From contig KB302576.1 of assembly GCA_000328365.1 (NCBI GenBank), forward strand, positions 104,565 to 168,564: a stretch of DNA of 64,000 nucleotides, written 5' to 3'. Source of the stretch: Capitella teleta. Its lineage: Eukaryota > Annelida > Polychaeta > Capitellidae. The notes under the pieces are model-generated. The model was given only the letters and a program-made list of their open reading frames with translations, was not told the DNA's origin and made no database searches. Shown here piece by piece: positions 36,501 to 48,100 of the stretch (its first letter is position 1; the number at the start of each line of letters is the position of its first letter). Made by a program: the position numbers and the translations under genes.

Positions 36501-37771
36501 CGAATTTCCAGAGATTTATGCATCGACATGGACGATCTACGAAGGCACCAAGTTTGTGAGCTCTACTCGCACGGCTACGACAAGATGGCCGAAGAGGTAG
36601 TTGAACTCATGAGCGGTATCCCAGCTCAAATTCTTCGTTTGGTCTGATTGGCTCCCGGGACGAAACCTTCAATTAAATGGCCAGTGATCCGGATCTAGAA
36701 AACTGTTATGATTCTGGTATCAGCAGACGCATAAATTGATATTGCTAATGATAGCACTATTAACAAGGCTTTTTTTAACTTACGTGATATCTACTGTTTT
36801 ACATATTTTATGAGCCGAGGAAATGAAGAAATGTTGATTTTCGTAAGTGGTTTTTCATTTCTCACGATTTCAATCTGCATTCTGCACTCCCCATGCATAA
36901 GGGTTTCGCCCAGGGAGCCCAATGAAATCGTTATGTAACCAAGGATTCAGTGGAATTATAGTTCATATATGTGACCCCTCGTGCCAAAACCTGCACTAAT
37001 CGCTGATCATATTCTCGAGAAACAAGCCTTGAGAGGTCAGATGGGTTCAAAATGTGAATGGTGAAATGAAGAAAAAAAGATCTCCTCTTTCCTCACATAC
37101 AAGAATCATGTCAGTCTGCGACCAATAAGTTCTAACATGTTGTGTATAATTAAGCCCATTGTATTGACAGATGAATCATTTTGAATCTTTGCCAACTTGA
37201 ATTTCTCATCTTCAATTGCATGTGGGGTTGACCCGTTAACCGGCTGTAACTTTTGATCTACTGCTCCGATTGAGATAATTCTCGATTCAAACTGAATAGA
37301 TTTGTATCAGCTATAAGGCCAAAATGTGACAGTGCCACTTAATGCATGTTTTGATGCGAGGGGTCACATATATGCGGGTGATGTACAACCTATCTCTGCT
37401 TGATTACAGGTGATCAGAACTGTGGGTGACCATGCCGTCATGGGGTCCCAGTTGATGTTGGTGGTTGGTCGGCGATTATGTCATCACATGATTGTTGGCT
37501 GTGATTCGGACGTTAGAGTTGAACGCTTATCGAGATGTTCGCCCACGGTCTCCACATGGCTTAAATCTATGGTCAGTTTTCAAAGTTGACCGATGAATTA
37601 AAATAGTGTATTTCCGCCACACGATAGGATTCGACCCAATTGAAGAAACCGGATGTTCCGATAGAAGACACCGCGGCTCTTGTTGGTCAAGTGGTCAATC
37701 AGCTTCCGGAGGGTCATTCCGAGTACCCCCTGGCCATCGAATTGGTGGAACTCGCCCAAAATTTGCTTTGA
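30547..37771 (+). CDS. RAB3GAP2: Rab3 GTPase-activating protein, non-catalytic subunit
   Basis: I assembled 26 exons: 30547-30643, 31069-31245, 31299-31419, 31471-31648, 31701-31800, 31850-32097, 32152-32240, 32296-32388, 32441-32711, 32761-33040, 33090-33418, 33473-33716, 33766-33860, 33912-34008, 34072-34223, 34632-34866, 34917-35099, 35357-35530, 35642-35712, 35761-35796, 35844-35918, 35970-36182, 36243-36332, 36387-36596, 37410-37571, 37628-37771. All phases agree, and the 1387 residues compare with 1393 in human. Matching blocks include the start (FLFPEE), the acidic linker, [65 protein letters not shown]-like, [16 protein letters not shown] and the C-terminal WLKSMD segment. With RAB3GAP1 it acts on Rab3 and Rab18 in vesicle and ER traffic. 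Most introns are 47-63 nt; the long ones hold repeats. Confidence 0.97.
35105..35300. repeat. tandem AAATCATAACGCACTTTAGC repeat in a RAB3GAP2 intron
   Basis: About eight units of 20-27 bp share AATCATAACGC followed by ACTTTAGCTG or a T-run. They fill intron 17, which is 257 nt compared with about 50 for its neighbours. The same octamer core recurs at 37950-38015 just after the gene and, inverted, near 52530. Confidence 0.9.
36646..36940. repeat. inverted-repeat element family B, copy 1
   Basis: The right end GAGCCCAATGAAATCGTTAT (continuing GTAACC) is mirrored at the left by ATTGGCTCCCGGGACGAAAC. The interior, including CCGGATCTAGAAAACTGTTA and AAGAAATGTTGATTTTCGTA, is matched in reverse orientation by the copy at 45582-45976. 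It lies in the 813-nt intron 24 of RAB3GAP2. Confidence 0.7.
36964..37374. repeat. MITE family A, copy 1 (about 411 bp)
   Basis: Perfect 18-bp terminal inverted repeats CATATATGTGACCCCTCG flank a non-coding interior. A second copy at 60353-60764 matches along most of its length, including GAGAAACAAGCCTTGAGAGG and GTTGACCCGT. It also lies inside RAB3GAP2 intron 24, adjacent to element B. Confidence 0.9.
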
Positions 37772-38934
37772 CCTTAATGCCTTAATTATCTATTTTATGC
37801 ACGATTAAATATGTACCATCACCATGTACAGATATTTTTCCTAGTCATTAAATGGATTTAACTCTTCTTTTTTCTTTTTCTGAGTGTTTTTTGTTTAATT
37901 TGTAACTTTAAAAATTAGCTTCAAATTTTTGCAGCAAGATTTGCTGTGAAATCATAACGGTTAAAGTGCGTTATGAATATTTCAATTACTGGCAGCCAGC
38001 TGAATCATAACGTGCCGTTTTCAAATAGTAACCAGGGGTGATATATATTCAGTGCATTTGAATAACGTGATTACATGTAGTCCATGCGCTATGATAATTA
38101 GAGCAAATATATTAAAATTATCATTACTTTTATCTTTTGTCTTTAAATTATCCGACTGCCGACTCTTTTTTTTTTTTTCTTTTTTTTTCTTTTTTTTTTT
38201 TTATGTAAAATAGACATTTACATAGATGTGATGTGGAGGGCTGGTCCACCGAAACAGTATAATATTGTGTCCTCAATAAATTAACTGTTCAATAACAAAA
38301 GTGTGCGTCGCCTTGCATTAGAGATCATAATAATATTATGCGAAAAGTAGATTAACAAAATAAATAGATCAATAATAATAATGATAATAATAACAATATA
38401 ATAAACGAAATAAAGGTGGAGGGTAAGAGGGTAAAATATACAGTTATAACATAGACGTTATGAAGAGTGTGTTTGGTTGTCATGGAGATCAATGTATATT
38501 TCCATGAAAGTAAAAGTATCGCACTGCAGAGAAACGGCGCTTTATCGGCTGAATAATTGATCGCCAACCGTGAAATCGGAAACTAAATACAATGCAAATT
38601 ATGCCACAGAAGATAGCTTCGCGTCTGTATTCGGCAATGATCACTGGTCTGATGACGAGGCCTGGTATAAAATCATTGAAGAGAGTGAAATCGACACCCG
38701 TGACTAAAGCTATTTTAGCATAATCCATAGATACACTGGTGCAAAAGAGTCACACGAAATGACTAGATACATCTACGCAATATTCTAATTGACTAACTGA
38801 CTGGGTTGACTAATTAGTAATTTTACTCGCACGTGTTCTATTGAATGTAGTCGTAGTCGGTGTAATAACATTAATGTTACGTCATGCATTAATATAGCAT
38901 TCCTTCTTCCCCTCAACCATTATTTACTAATAAG

Positions 38935-39225
38935 CATCACATGATGGAGTTTTACGGCTCCACCGTAAGGGCGCCAGAACAGAAGGCCCGGGACCGGGGT
39001 TTCCCCCTACTCTTATCGATAAATCCCAAGGGTTCTTTATCCTGCATACCGCCATAGACAGTAGTACACAGCGCAGTTGGGCAGCACTACAAAGTCATTG
39101 AAGAATGACAATTGTAATTCACAATCATAACGCCCGTGGCCTGATCGGGTCTCGAACCCGAGACCTCGACCCCCACGGTCGGCATAGGATTGCAGTCAGC
39201 CGGTCAAACCCAATGAGCTATTAAT
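38935..39225 (-). mobile_element. tRNA-derived SINE
   Basis: On the minus strand an A box (TAGCTCATTGGG, 39220-39209) and a perfect B box (GGTTCGAGACC, 39158-39148) sit at tRNA-like spacing. They are followed by a non-tRNA body with an AAGAACCC segment (GGGTTCTTT on +), which recalls the central domain of some metazoan SINEs. The head does not fold into a complete tRNA. Confidence 0.7.
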
Positions 39226-39724
39226 TGTGTGTCCATAACAATTGCTTTGCAATTTTGTTGTTGCTGTTATCACACAATTGGGGACTAACGGCCTAGACAT
39301 GTAGTTAAGGTATGACGTCATCAAATTCCCTCATACCCGCATGTGGAGACAAACAATTTATAGAATGACGTCATGCCCTATAAAGTCGAAAATTCCGTTA
39401 TACCCGGATATGGAGGTGATGGGGTGACGTAATAATTCTTAGAAACAAAGTTCGTTCAATCGTTCGGATTTCGGACGATAGGAGTGTTTATTTAATTAAG
39501 GCCCAGTGACGTCACTGTACCTATTGCAGAGCAATACTTTATTCCTACTTCCCGTGGAGTTGAGATCGAAGCCTTTGATAAGTGTGCAAATAAAACCAAA
39601 CGATTTTGCTTCGGAATGACTTACATACATAATTATACGTTCATTAAATTGTAACACATGCTTAATTAGCTATTGAGGGATTGGTTGGCACTGAATCCAC
39701 GCAATTGCAGTTGTGAGAAATTAT

Positions 39725-39890
39725 TTAACCTCGAAATCCTGAAGCAACTCTGGCTTATGCGGTCCGAGGAGGTAAGCAGGAGTTGAGTGCCCAAGGACAC
39801 AAGGTTGGTGGCTGGCTTCAAACCTATAGTGGCCAGCGCAAAGCCCTTTGGAGGAGAGCACGCCAATCACTCGGCCACCACCTCTCCACG
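39725..39890 (-). mobile_element. second tRNA-derived SINE
   Basis: The minus strand reads GGTGGCCGAGTGATTGGCGT at about 39882, a Leu/Ser-tRNA-like A box. It has a degenerate B box (GGTTTGAAGCC) near 39822-39812 and a body with CCTTGTGTCCTTGGGCA. It is a different family from the SINE 500 bp upstream. Confidence 0.6.
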
Positions 39891-39969
39891 TGTACTGTGA
39901 TATAATATCAACACAATGCACTGTAAACGTGGATGCGCGATTCTGCAATATTATGTACTTCACAGCTTG

Positions 39970-41380
39970 CATTTTATTAAATTGCTGACTGTACAGCTGG
40001 AATGAAGAGATTCAAACCGGTGTAACAACCAAAGGGAAATTTCAGGAGAATTCACTAAAGAAGAAAGTATGTTACAATGAGTACGTGGAGGTACCGTCCA
40101 AATCCTGCGGACAATTTCCCGCCAGGCAACATAGAATTCATTAAGTGACGGTAAATCGAGACGCCATAAAACTGCACCGTAAAAGTAAGTGCGGAAAAAA
40201 ATAATTAAATTACTGTACATCATGTAACACTCGAACTACAAAATCCAAACCTAGCTAATAGAAGATTTGCCGAGGCCACTAGTTTGGACTTTCCTCGAGA
40301 TATAATTTCTCGAGCACAATTGGGACGTATAGTACTTCCAAGGTGGATGGCTGTGGTCGATTTATATACCACATGACCGTTAATGTCTAGACCGAGATCA
40401 CAGGTACTCCTATCATTGTAACAGATATATACACTTTTGTTTGCATTGTATTTTACAGAATATTCCTTAGCAAAATCTTGACATATTTTTAGTAGTAATT
40501 TTATTGAACTTCTATTAGGAGCGAGGAGAGTTAAATCGTCCGCATAACAAAGAGCTCCACAAAGGTTCTCACCAAAATGACAACCAACATTTGATCGACT
40601 CAATCTATTTAAAAGGACATCCATATAAAAAAAAAAAGTAACGGGGATAAAACTCCTCCCTGTTTAACACCATTTGTGCAATTAAAAGGATTGGAAAGAG
40701 AACTTCCCCACTTAACTCTCAAAGTTTGATTAGTGTACATAGAAATTAAGAAACGAATTATAAGTGGACATACATTTCGATCATCAAGAGCTTTAAACAA
40801 TTTACAGTACTCTACACGATCAAATGCTTGAGAGGCGTCTAACAGCACAACATGTAATGTGGAATTATTACGAGTGTAAAGATCGACTATTTCATTTAAA
40901 ACAAAAGTACATTGAGTAGTTGAAGATTTTTCCTTGAACCCAAATTGAAGATCAGAAGTCACTAAATTCCCAGCATATTTCATCATAATTATGTTATCTA
41001 AAACGTTTGCAAAAAAAAAAAAAAAAAAAAAAAAAAAACAAAAAAACACTCCCAAGGGCAATCGCTTGGTAATTAGAGGGTGATTTTTTAAATATGAACC
41101 AACGTGGATAAATTCATCTTTGGTGGGGTATAGCTGTGATTCAGCATGAGGTTGAATAAATTAACTAAGTACTCATATGATACAGGTCCTCCGTGAATAA
41201 GATGCTTGGACGAAAGTTTAAATTCAGCGTCACCTTTATAATGCGGAGCTTTTTAATAGCAGCTGTAACCTCAGCAGGGGTAATGTCATGAAGTGCTTCC
41301 AAAATCACGGCCCTGTCACCAAAGTTCGAAATTTTGAATTTAAAGCGATCGGCTGCGCTGGTGTATTGCGTCATTTCTAT
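39970..41380 (-). mobile_element. LINE with reverse transcriptase region, decayed
   Basis: On the minus strand the RT domain appears in pieces. There is an ITPAEV..AIKKL start near 41300 and FGFKEKSSTTQCTFVLNEIV near 40930. Motif A follows (LLDASQAFDRV), then motif B (NGVKQGGVLSPLLF), then motif C (YADDLTLLAP) near 40560. A C-terminal segment shared with the 29.6 kb fragment follows. The catalytic YADD is kept, but the frame is broken and a 26-base homopolymer (41013-41038) interrupts it, so the copy is dead. The clade is unassigned: CR1/Jockey-like by general look. Confidence 0.85.
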
Positions 41381-41499
41381 GGATTTTCGATATGTCTATT
41401 TACGAATGCTTGTGAAACACTGTGATAAAACCTCATTACAAATTCGGATTTCGTAAGATGTACATGCTAGAAACATAATGTGCATTTTCAAGACTGCAG

Positions 41500-42410
41500 T
41501 TTGCATAACGACCGAGATATCAGCATTTGAAAAAAAAAAAAAAAAAAAAAAAATCATAATTGCTATTACGCAAGAACGGTGCATATAAATTCTAAGAGCA
41601 GCAATACTTCCTACCTAGCTTTATTTTACATTTTTACATATTGATGCAGTGAATCTTTTAATACCAGTTACGAGTCGCTAAAATAACTAGTTGATGAGGT
41701 AGTAGCGATCGAATTTGAAACTTTGAAAATCACTGCGACCTTGACCTGGAAATATGACCTTAAAACTTTCAGTGATAATGCAAAATAACTTATTACCAAG
41801 TGCAATTTACTTATGAGCGAATCAAACATATCAAGTATCAAACTTTGTTCGTCGGAATACCGAAGCGATGAAAGTGCTAAACGTTGCCTAAAATCTATTT
41901 TGACAAAGAACGCACTAAATGACTAATATTCTGAAATATCTAATCTCGTTCGATGAATCGACAGCGCAGTTCCCCATCCCTTTAACAACCGAGATATTGG
42001 CATTTAAACAAGTCTCGATTACTATTATGCAAGATTACGCAAGAATCGTGCATCTGAGAGCAGTAATAGCGCCATGCAATATTGTACATTCAGTTTATTA
42101 ATATATTATATTAATAAACTGAATCATTTTATATGTCTTGTAAGACGCTAGCCTAATTAATTAATGAGTTATATTATAATATTAATAATAATATAAATAA
42201 ATATATTATTAAATATTAATAAAATATAATAAAATATAAAAATTAATAAAATATTTTAAATAAATATATTAATAAATATTAATTAATAGCATAATGAACT
42301 GAATCATTTTATATGTCTTGTAAGACGCTAGCCTAATTAATTAATGAGTTATAAGCGACCCAATTTGAAACTTTTCAAACTCACTGTGGAACAACCCCTT
42401 AAGCAGCATA
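41500..42410. repeat. nested direct repeats
   Basis: Segments starting ACCGAGATAT and containing CGCAAGAA.GGTGCAT occur at about 41512-41610 and 41985-42070. A 57-bp block beginning AACTGAATCATTTTATATGT is identical at 42117-42173 and 42297-42353, exactly 180 bp apart. AT-only filler lies between. GCG-CAATTTGAAACTTT motifs near 41705 and 42357 belong to the AGGTCA repeat family in inverse orientation. The MITE end motif CAGTTCCCCATCCCTTTAA is at 41967. Confidence 0.75.
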
Positions 42411-43569
42411 AGGAACATTTTAAATTTTAAATTAAGGGTTACTTAATTAGTAAATTTAAAAAATTCCCGAATAAAAATAGTTATTATTATGGAACAACGA
42501 AGCGAAGTTTGAGGTTCTAGAAGGTTATGTAATAACCAATTAGTGATCTAATTATTCGCATGAGGCCAATGTGACAAATTTACGATCGCATATCGTAATT
42601 AATCAGGTACCAACCACTAGTACACCCAATTAAATCACTTGTTAATTGGATTCGTCTAAAATTAATTATTCCCACACCAGAAAATATTAAGAGGGTTATA
42701 ATTATTCTACACTGTTGCATAAATTAGTAAAACTAATTAACCCAATAAAATCCATGTTTAGTTGAGTACTCTGAGCTCCACAAGGAGAATATTCACTGTA
42801 GTTTATATTTATTTTGAATTTGTTCGGGGGAAAAAGGTTTTCGTAGCGTTCTACCGATTCTTGGGAAAACACTAGGCCTCGATTCTCCGGGAAATCTGGA
42901 GGTTGACCTTGGGTTGAGTACGACTGGTTCCCGCACGTGCGTCATCATGCCTCCCGGGGTCAAAGGTCATCTTGAATGACCTAGAAAATGAAATTTCAAA
43001 CATCGTCTCGATCGTAATACTAATTGTGTAATACTAATTGTAATACTAATCTAAAACAATGATTACTATTATTCGATACATCTAGTAATAGTAAATCTAA
43101 ATGTCGGTTTAACATCATACGGAGCAGTTATTCACCTATACACAAATGAAAATCCATTAAATTCGCAATGTATAATTTCAATTAATTCTATTAATTAATG
43201 TGTGATCATTAATTCTATTAATTAGCTGTAACCAATTTAACGAATATTCTACTCGTATTTTAGTTATGCAATTTTCAATAGATGCCTAAATATCTCCGAA
43301 CTTAGTTACAAGTCCACCTGCAGAGCATGCGATAATTAGTGACTGTGGGCGAAAGAAATAATTAATTGTTTAATTGAATTACATTTAACCGCAACAGTCG
43401 CAAACCACTATTTCTATTGTACTAGGAAACGAAAGAGTATTCTAGCCTTTCTAGGGAATGAGGCCGTCTTTGTTGTCAGGTCGCGAAATCTTCATTCATA
43501 GAATTTCGCGGTATTTTTCAATTTTCAAAGCATTCGAGACCTTTCACGCAAGGTCAGGCGAGAGCAGCT

Positions 43570-43740
43570 GTTCTTTTTTGGCGCGTTTTCGTTTGTTTTG
43601 CGCGCCAAAATGACGTCATCAGTTTGTGAGCACATGTCTTCACAGTGAATGAAAAATACGCCAGTCTGCTCGCTGATAGCTCCGAGTGAGCAAGGATTTT
43701 CGCTCTGTGTGCGGTTTCTCTTCTTGTTTCGGTAACAAGA
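43570..43740 (+). promoter_or_regulatory. candidate promoter and first exon of the Smaug gene
   Basis: TTTTTTGGCGCG and its inverse GCGCGCCAAAA (E2F-like) are followed at once by a perfect CRE palindrome TGACGTCA at 43611-43618. About 120 bases on lies a GGTAACAAG donor-like sequence at about 43731. The Smaug start exon has an acceptor (CCCTGTTGCAG) at 45042, so a 5' UTR exon must exist upstream; this is the best place. No transcript evidence is available here. Confidence 0.4.
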
Positions 43741-44369
43741 TTCGGTCGGTAGGTTAATACATCAACTCTTAACCAATAACAGAAATATCAAAGGTTAGAA
43801 TTGACGGGAATTGTGTTAAATCACCGATTTTCTTCTCCTACTCGATATATTTTGCATGAAAACATTGGTGGCTGCATTCTCGCAATGCTGGCTGCAAGTG
43901 TTGAAGTGGAATGGCTTCAAATTGAAGGTCGGACCATCAAAAGTACTCACATGTACTTGATAATGGGCTTAACTCATGATAACCATAATCGATAATGTAT
44001 GTGTGAGATCATTTAGCGGAATGTATAACATTCATCATTTCATGATCTATGGGGCTTAGCTTTATGACAAAGTCAATGATTGAATGAGTGATCTAATATT
44101 TCGACTTGTTTACACCCAACTCCTACGCTTACTGCATTCCTTCACGCGTGTTTAAACGAACTACAATATTTGTAACTTCATAGGCATGTGAAAAGAGAAT
44201 CTTGTTCAAAGTACATTTGTCACTGAAGTGAAATGCAGACATGTGCGATTATGGCGATAATCATAGTGTCTTTGTACTCAGTGGATTCATTTGTTCTGTT
44301 GTGAACTCTCTCTTATCTAGCCACAACCGAGGTAATTTACGTCTCAAAATGATTAAAATGTAGTGCTTT

Positions 44370-44890
44370 TAGTGACCTTTTTTTATAATAATAATAATTT
44401 ATTCAATTAGAGTGCTAAAACATCACATAAGAAACAATTACTAATTTAATTAACATATTTGTTGTATTAAGGAATGAATAAGCCCCACAATGATGACAAT
44501 CCACAGGAAAATGACCAACGTTTACGAAGCTAAGATTTTATAAAGTAAAGACTTCTTGGTCGTGCTAATGCTTTGTATAATGTATGTGTACAGGAGGAAG
44601 CTGATCTAATTATTCCAATTATTTTTATGATTTTATCACAAGGGTTGGTGATAGTAATAGTATTCATTTAATTATATACTACAAGGTATTCACAAAATTT
44701 AATCAGTTCGTAAGTTACTCTCCTTCCAACGTCAACACTGTAAAATTTATTATCTATTATTTTATAATAACCAACTGATTATTAATCCAATTTATATATT
44801 TAATATAATTCTAGAACATAAATTTTAAAATAAAAGCATGGTATTAATCAGGCAACATGAGATACTGAGATACTTAACAATTCACAATCC
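44370..44890. other. unassigned AT-rich, possibly repeat-derived
   Basis: It begins with an ATAATAATAATTTATTC tract of the type found at LINE 3' ends, followed by about 400 bp without a convincing frame on either strand. It lies just upstream of the Smaug start exon. I could not assign it. Confidence 0.25.
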
Positions 44891-45144
44891 GAGGTAGCGT
44901 TACTGAAATATTAAAAACACACCCATCAAACATCACACATGATTGATTACACAGATGGCGTTTTATCGTTCAGTAATACGAGATCTGGAGATGAAAAACA
45001 AAAAACCACCGAATAACCATGGACTTCCCCCCCTGTTGCAGGATTTCCCGTTGGAGGAGTGATGCCTTTCGCATCGTGATCCTTCCCATGAAGTTCCCTT
45101 CCGACACTGCGTGCCTCTCTCCGTCGTTGAACGCTGCTCGCGTG

Positions 45145-48100
45145 ATGAAATCAACGTATATGTTCCGAGACCAAGTCGGCCTGGTTGCCAATTGGTTCAA
45201 CAGTTGGAACGCCTGTGAACAGACGGTTGCCGTGTACTCGCTACTCCGCAAAATCCCCGCCACTCAGTCGAAATTCCTGCTCCAAGTTCTGACGTCCTCT
45301 GTCCAAACGGACACCAACGACCTCGTGCAGTTGGAGGCAGAGGCCAATGACCCCGGTCAGTCGCTGTTCTTTCACTTCTTTGTTTACTTTGATGTCGATA
45401 TAAGTGTTCTGTTGTGGTCAAGTCGCTTGTTTTTTCTATGCTTAATATTTTTCAAATTAAAACGAGTTCAAAATGCATATATGTGATTAGTTTGGCTTGC
45501 TGAGAGAGTGAAGTACGCGTGTACCAGTTGGATCCAGTTTAATTACACAAGATGTAACCGCGAGGATCATCCTGAATCCTCGGTTACATAACGGTCTCAT
45601 TGGTGAAATTTAGAAATGGCCAATGCTCCGATCTAGAGCACTCGGCATAACTATTTTTGTATCAATGAATGAGGAATATAATTATTTTTCCCACTCTTTA
45701 TGCATGGGGTGTGCAGAATGCAGATTGAAATTGTGAGAAATGAAAAACCACTTACGAAAATCAACATTTCTTCATTTCTTCACCTCATTAAATATGTGAA
45801 ACAGTAAATATCACATTAATAAAGTTAAAACAAGCTTTGTTAAAGGTGAAGTTAATCGTAATATTGATTTATGTTTCTGACACAAGAATCATAAATTCAT
45901 AACGCTCAGTCTTCAAGATCCGGAGCCCTGGTCATTTTGAGGTTTTGCATAGGGAGCCAATGAAACAGAGCGTATCAGAGCATTTGAACGAGGATACCCG
46001 CCGGGTTTTGTACCAATTATGAAAGGTTTTTTGTGAATATACATTCATTTGGATACAATTGAAATTGACAATATATAAAATTACTATCTTGATATAACCC
46101 AATATGTGTTAAACGTAACTGCATTATGATATTTATTTTACTTATTTATTTATCATCTGATTCATATATAATTATTCTACAGAGTTCAGGCAACATTATT
46201 GACTAGTTCAAAAATTGATTTGCCTAGGCTGTATTGCTAGGCTGTAATATTGTTATATTAGCTCCAACAAGAAGTATCAATGTGAGATTTGATACAAATC
46301 CATTCTGTATTATCCTGTTGGTATTTTCTCAGTTAAACACAGTCCCCTCTTAGATCTATTAACTGAATGCGATTATGCCAGATGAGAGGCAGCCGTGATT
46401 CCAACACGATATCAATCTCTCTGAACTTTTACTGATAACCAGATAAAAGCTTTGTCTCTCTGAGTAATTTATGTTCATGTGGGTTCATGAATGCGTCATG
46501 AATGTTGAATATACACGAGTCGATTGCCGCCGAAATGAGGGCTTCAAAAGCCGTCAATGTCATGTTTCCTTTATTGAATGACCTCAATTCTCGCTATTGA
46601 GGTCATCTTGGTGCATTTTCCCTTCTGTTCTCTATCATTTTTATTTCTTTTCTAAGCCGTAGTGCTCGCTAAAAAAATGAAATAAATTAACCTAAATCGA
46701 TGATTACATTTGGTCAATTATCGGTAAACGACCCGTATCATGTCATTCCCACTCGATTACGTAATCCCCCCCCCCCTCAGGGGCTAAACATGTTACGCCA
46801 CACTGGATTTGGCGCGAGTATTTGAATAAGGTACGCGGTGACGAGAAATCGTGTCGCTGGACCTGTCAGCTGCCAGCTTTGAATTTCGCGCCACCCCCCC
46901 CCCCCCCGCACCCCTTTCCCTGCTCAATATCTCCTCCACCCCCTCCTCTCGGTTCCCCGTGCGCACAATTAACTACTTAACTTATTTACTCTCTTTTGTG
47001 TGCATTTTCGTCAAAATGCATCTGCGCCTCACGAGGGAAAAAAAATCGCGATATAAAAGAACGGTAAATAAATAATATTTTTTTTTTTTACTTTGGCTTT
47101 AGTTTAATAATCGTGTTTTGACTCCTATATACATATATATTGTTTTGTTATTCAAGACTTTATGATGCGCTATAATTGATAAATATGTCAATTTAATTCA
47201 TTTCTGCGATTCAATTACGTATTTGAATCATCAACGTAACTCTTCTCAGAATTGCGTAATTCTAACACGGTCTTCGTAACCTTGAAACGACGTGTCTAAC
47301 TCAATTTTCCTCCTTATTTAAACCATTTAAAACTGACCTAAAGGTCAACCGGTGCATTACAGAATCTTTCATCCCTTCATCTCCGCCCATTTCCCATTCT
47401 CCGCGTCCTTGAAATTTCTTTTCGCGCGCTCCTCTGTTTTCTGTTTTTCAAATTTCCCGCGCTTTTCCCCTCCCTCCCCCCTTCGATTTTCCCTCGAGCT
47501 CAAAACCGTGTTCGCGTGCGGGAATGATCGCTTTATGTCATTTACGACCCGTTTGGATCGAATCTCCCCGCTGGGAAGGAAGGGGAGGGGGTGGGGGGTA
47601 GTGGACTGGTCAAATGTGAATTGTTATGAAAAGTGACCGGTCACTGGTTCAGTAGAACCATTGTTATATTTTCTGACTTACGCATACTTGACGTATTGAT
47701 AGAATTCGACACTAACACCCCGTGTCTTCGCTATTATGATGTTCATTCTTTAAATTGTTTGCCTGAAGGAATAAAGTTATGTCATTATCTCATAATCTCT
47801 GGTCGAATGGTCAAGCCAGTGTTTGGACTATCTCTCCTCGGGAAATGTTAATAGGCGAGTAATGCTGTTCAATAAATTGTGTCTGTCCTATTCAGTCAAG
47901 ATTGAACTTATGGGATACTAATGTCAAGAGTACATTTGAACCTTTCATTCACGAACCTTCCGAATCAAGTATCTACTAAAGTACATCATTGATTTAGAAG
48001 AGATAAAATTAAAGTTTTGTATTCATTGAACTGACCCCCGGAACATTTTTGGACACAAAATGTCGGCAAAATTATTGGAAATGTCATTACTTCATATCAT

